A DNA stretch of 44,293 nucleotides from Ruegeria arenilitoris (GTDB lineage Bacteria; Pseudomonadota; Alphaproteobacteria; Rhodobacterales; Rhodobacteraceae): the NCBI RefSeq assembly GCF_013035425.1, contig NZ_WQHX01000014.1, positions 1 to 44,293 on the forward strand, read 5' to 3'. Positions 42,299 through 44,293 of this stretch are shown here, in pieces; the first letter of the stretch is position 1, and every line of letters starts with the position of its first letter. The notes beneath the pieces are model-generated. The model had not been told where the DNA came from. It searched no databases and saw only the letters and a list, made by a program, of their open reading frames with translations. A program made the translations under genes and the position numbers.

Positions 42299-44062
42299 AT
42301 GAAACGAAGACTTGCTGCAATACTTGCAGCAGATGTCGTGGGTTATTCGCGCCTTGTCCGCTCCAATGAAGAGCGTACGTTAGAGCAATTGCGAGAACTA
42401 CGGGAAAACCTCATCGAGCCCGCCTTTGCAAAACATGAAGGCCGTGTAGTCAAATGGATGGGCGACGGAGTACTGACGGAGTTTGCAAGCGCTGTCGACG
42501 CGGTTTCATGCGCTTATGATATTCAAAAGTCTATCCATTCACGCAACGGAGACTTCCCAATTGATGAGGGGATTACTTTTCGCGTCGGCATCAACATCGG
42601 CGACGTCGTGGTGGAAGGTGATGACATTCAAGGCGATGGTGTCAACGTGGCCTCAAGGTTGGAGACGCTGTCCGATCCTGGTGGGATTTGCATTTCGGCC
42701 TTAGTCTATGAACAGATCAAGCACCGCCTGGATGTGCCTTTTCAAGACGCGGGTGACCAGCAGGTTAAAAACATTGCAGAGCCAATCCGCGTCTGGAAAT
42801 GGGTGGGCGCGGCAAACGAACCAGCAACTACTAAAGAGCCCAATTCAGAGTCAGTCCTGATTTCAACTCCCAAGCTGCCAGACACTCCGTCTATCGCGGT
42901 TTTGCCGTTTGACAATATGTCAGGCGATACCGAGCAGGAGTACTTCGCAGACGGCATGACAGAGGACCTGATCACCGACCTTTCAAAATTGTCTGGCTTG
43001 TTAGTCATCGGTCGCAACTCTTCTTTTGTTTACAAAGGCAAGGCCGTAGATCTGCGACGCGTCGGTAAGGAGTTGGGTGTGCACTATGTCCTTGAAGGCA
43101 GTATCCGCAAGGCAGGCAATCGGGTTCGCATGAACGCGCAGCTAATTGAAACAGCGAATGGAACCCACGTATGGGCCAATCGCAGGGACGGAACGCTAGA
43201 AGATGTTTTTGACCTGCAGGACGAGATTACAAGAGAAATTGTCGATGCGCTGTCAATTGAGTTACGGGAAGGTGAGGAAAAGCGCCTTGGCAGTCAATAC
43301 ACAGAGAATATCGAAGCGCGTGACTGGTTTCTTAAAGGGCGACTGCGCTATCGTGAACCGGGTCCTCAAGCCAACGCCGAAGCGCAGTTACTGTTGACCA
43401 AGGCTTTAGAAGCTGACCCAAACTTCGCGTATGCAATGGCTGTTAGAAGCTACCTGAAATTCCATGCTTGGTTCTTCAAGTGGAACAGCCACCACAACGC
43501 GTTCGACGAAGCATTGGCTGAGGCCGAACATGCAGCCAAGATCGATCCTAACCTAGCCGCGGCTCACGCGTTTCTGGGTTGGATGCATATGTGGGGCGAG
43601 GGATTCGAAAGAGCTCTTTCTGAGCATGAGACAGCTCTATCATTGGACCCCAATTCCTCAGATGGACACTTGTGGCAGGCTTCTTCACTTATCTACGCGG
43701 GAACGCCGGAGTTGGCAATTGCTCCCATGGATCGAGCAATGCGGCTAGAACCGCATACTCCACCCATTTACCTTCTGAATTATGGTCACCTGATGTTGCA
43801 GCTTGACCGCTATGAAGAAGCCATCGAATATTTGCAGGCAGCAATACGAAACGCTCCTCAGTTCCCTATGAACTACATATTTTTGTCGGCGGTAAAAACT
43901 GCGCAGGGCAAATTGCAGGAGGCCGAGGAAGCCGGCATGAGACTTCTCGGATTGATCCCTGTAGCTACGGTATCCACACTGAGTTCCCAATTGCCCTACG
44001 CAAAGGAAGAGCACAGACAAAAAATTGTTGCGGGCCTGAAAGCCGCAGGATTGCCAGATTAG
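42299..44062 (+). CDS. Class III cyclase-TolB-like-TPR signalling protein
   Basis: 587 residues. Residues 1-170 are a class III adenylate/guanylate cyclase domain: metal Asp12 (AADVVGYSRLV) and Asp56 (WMGDGVL), FRVGINIGDV and GDGVNVASRLE. Residues about 195-330 fit the TolB/FlgO-like N-terminal domain (SIAVLPFDNMSGD, EYFADGMTEDLITDLSK, YVLEGSIRKAGNRVRM). The rest is tetratricopeptide repeats, about 360-570, with PNFAYAM and PNLAAAHAFLGWMH. This three-part architecture is common in rhizobia and roseobacters; cyclic-nucleotide output is inferred and the signal unknown. Excellent AGGGAGGTG site before the ATG. Confidence 0.92.
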   Translation: MKRRLAAILAADVVGYSRLVRSNEERTLEQLRELRENLIEPAFAKHEGRVVKWMGDGVLTEFASAVDAVSCAYDIQKSIHSRNGDFPIDEGITFRVGINIGDVVVEGDDIQGDGVNVASRLETLSDPGGICISALVYEQIKHRLDVPFQDAGDQQVKNIAEPIRVWKWVGAANEPATTKEPNSESVLISTPKLPDTPSIAVLPFDNMSGDTEQEYFADGMTEDLITDLSKLSGLLVIGRNSSFVYKGKAVDLRRVGKELGVHYVLEGSIRKAGNRVRMNAQLIETANGTHVWANRRDGTLEDVFDLQDEITREIVDALSIELREGEEKRLGSQYTENIEARDWFLKGRLRYREPGPQANAEAQLLLTKALEADPNFAYAMAVRSYLKFHAWFFKWNSHHNAFDEALAEAEHAAKIDPNLAAAHAFLGWMHMWGEGFERALSEHETALSLDPNSSDGHLWQASSLIYAGTPELAIAPMDRAMRLEPHTPPIYLLNYGHLMLQLDRYEEAIEYLQAAIRNAPQFPMNYIFLSAVKTAQGKLQEAEEAGMRLLGLIPVATVSTLSSQLPYAKEEHRQKIVAGLKAAGLPD

Positions 44063-44075
44063 TGAGACGCAAAGA

Positions 44076-44090
44076 AGCCCGCTTCGGGCT
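44076..44090 (+). terminator. Short hairpin after the cyclase gene
   Basis: AGCCCG-CTT-CGGGCT, 14 bases after the stop. No T-tract on this strand. Its right arm is also the start of repeat copy 4. Confidence 0.4.
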
Positions 44091-44147
44091 CAGAAGTAGA
44101 CATTCGCTGCAACAGGCATGAATGACTGATTTACGGACGAAGCCGCC
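44086..44147 (+). repeat. Degenerate intergenic repeat, copy 4
   Basis: GGGCTC, GACATTCGCTGC, GGCATGAATG and ACGGACGAAGCCGCC in the same order as copies 1 and 2, with one extra base of spacing. Confidence 0.55.
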
Positions 44148-44216
44148 GCTCAATAGCATTTGAGAACGGTTGTTGGTCGTTCTCGCTTATCGGTTTAGCA
44201 AAAAGGGCTGCTCTGT

Positions 44217-44293
44217 TCATTTAACCAAGGGACCATGTAAGGCGTTGTGCCATTCGATATCGTGCTCCGTGATGCCCATTTCACTCCGTTCAA
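44217..44293 (-). CDS. Possible 3' end of a gene entering from outside the window
   Basis: A leftward frame open to the window edge ends ITEHDIEWHNALHGPLVK before a TGA. It has protein-like composition but no recognised family, so it may be a real C-terminus or chance. Confidence 0.25.
   Translation of the reverse strand, partial: ERSEMGITEHDIEWHNALHGPLVK

Noticed and set aside
1..44293. CRISPR arrays, tRNA or rRNA genes
   Set aside because: No regularly spaced repeats and no cloverleaf or rRNA-like sequence were noticed on reading; a dedicated scan would settle it.

Overview
The window most likely comes from a marine alphaproteobacterium of the Rhodobacteraceae (Roseobacter-type). I infer this from the gene families and their arrangement: a TRAP transporter operon next to hydantoinase A/B genes, an RTX-type secreted protease, a CigR/RcnB-like exported protein, an IS6 transposase of the type common in that group, and class III cyclase-TolB-TPR proteins. 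No RNA gene or CRISPR array was found.

Layout. (1) 1-5126: 3' part of a secreted kexin-like serine protease with RTX repeats, a small membrane protein, a broken GNAT acetyltransferase gene and a DUF1194 exported protein. (2) 5333-18428: a compact divergent catabolic regulon. Leftward: gntR, LeuC-like, LeuD-like, TRAP binding protein, small and large permeases. Rightward: tautomerase-NTF2 fusion, HyuB, HyuA, isochorismatase-fold protein, isocitrate lyase/PEP-mutase-like lyase, FAD oxidoreductase. Most junctions overlap by 4 bases. A perfect palindrome in the shared intergenic region is a good candidate operator for the GntR protein. The gene set suggests uptake of an acid or N-containing ring compound, ring opening, hydration by an aconitase-type enzyme and C-C cleavage. 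I know of no described pathway with this exact set, and the substrate is unknown. (3) 18429-22081: a tannase gene remnant, then a leftward cluster of an arylsulfotransferase, two small membrane proteins and a PAPS-type sulfotransferase, suggesting sulfation of an extracytoplasmic product. (4) 22082-32622: an accessory stretch with long gene-free gaps, an XylB-like sugar dehydrogenase, an alpha/beta-hydrolase lipoprotein, a DUF4105 membrane protein, an IS6 transposase, small proteins, a winged-helix/hydrolase fusion, a frameshifted membrane protein gene and an AraC regulator. (5) 32774-39996: a six-gene operon whose products are all predicted to be exported: two paralogous amidohydrolases, a D-aminoacylase-like hydrolase, a DUF3299 protein, a GYD-domain protein and an OprB-like porin. 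It is divergent from the AraC regulator and looks like a module that admits a substrate through the outer membrane and hydrolyses it in the periplasm. (6) 40452-44062: a probable fluoroacetate-type dehalogenase with all key residues, a DUF1810 protein and a cyclase-TolB-TPR signalling protein.

Signs of decay (GNAT, tannase, frameshifted membrane gene, IS6) and four copies of a degenerate 61-base intergenic unit lie between the functional operons. The two main candidates for undescribed systems are the divergent regulon at 5333-18428 and the exported amidohydrolase/porin operon at 32774-39996.
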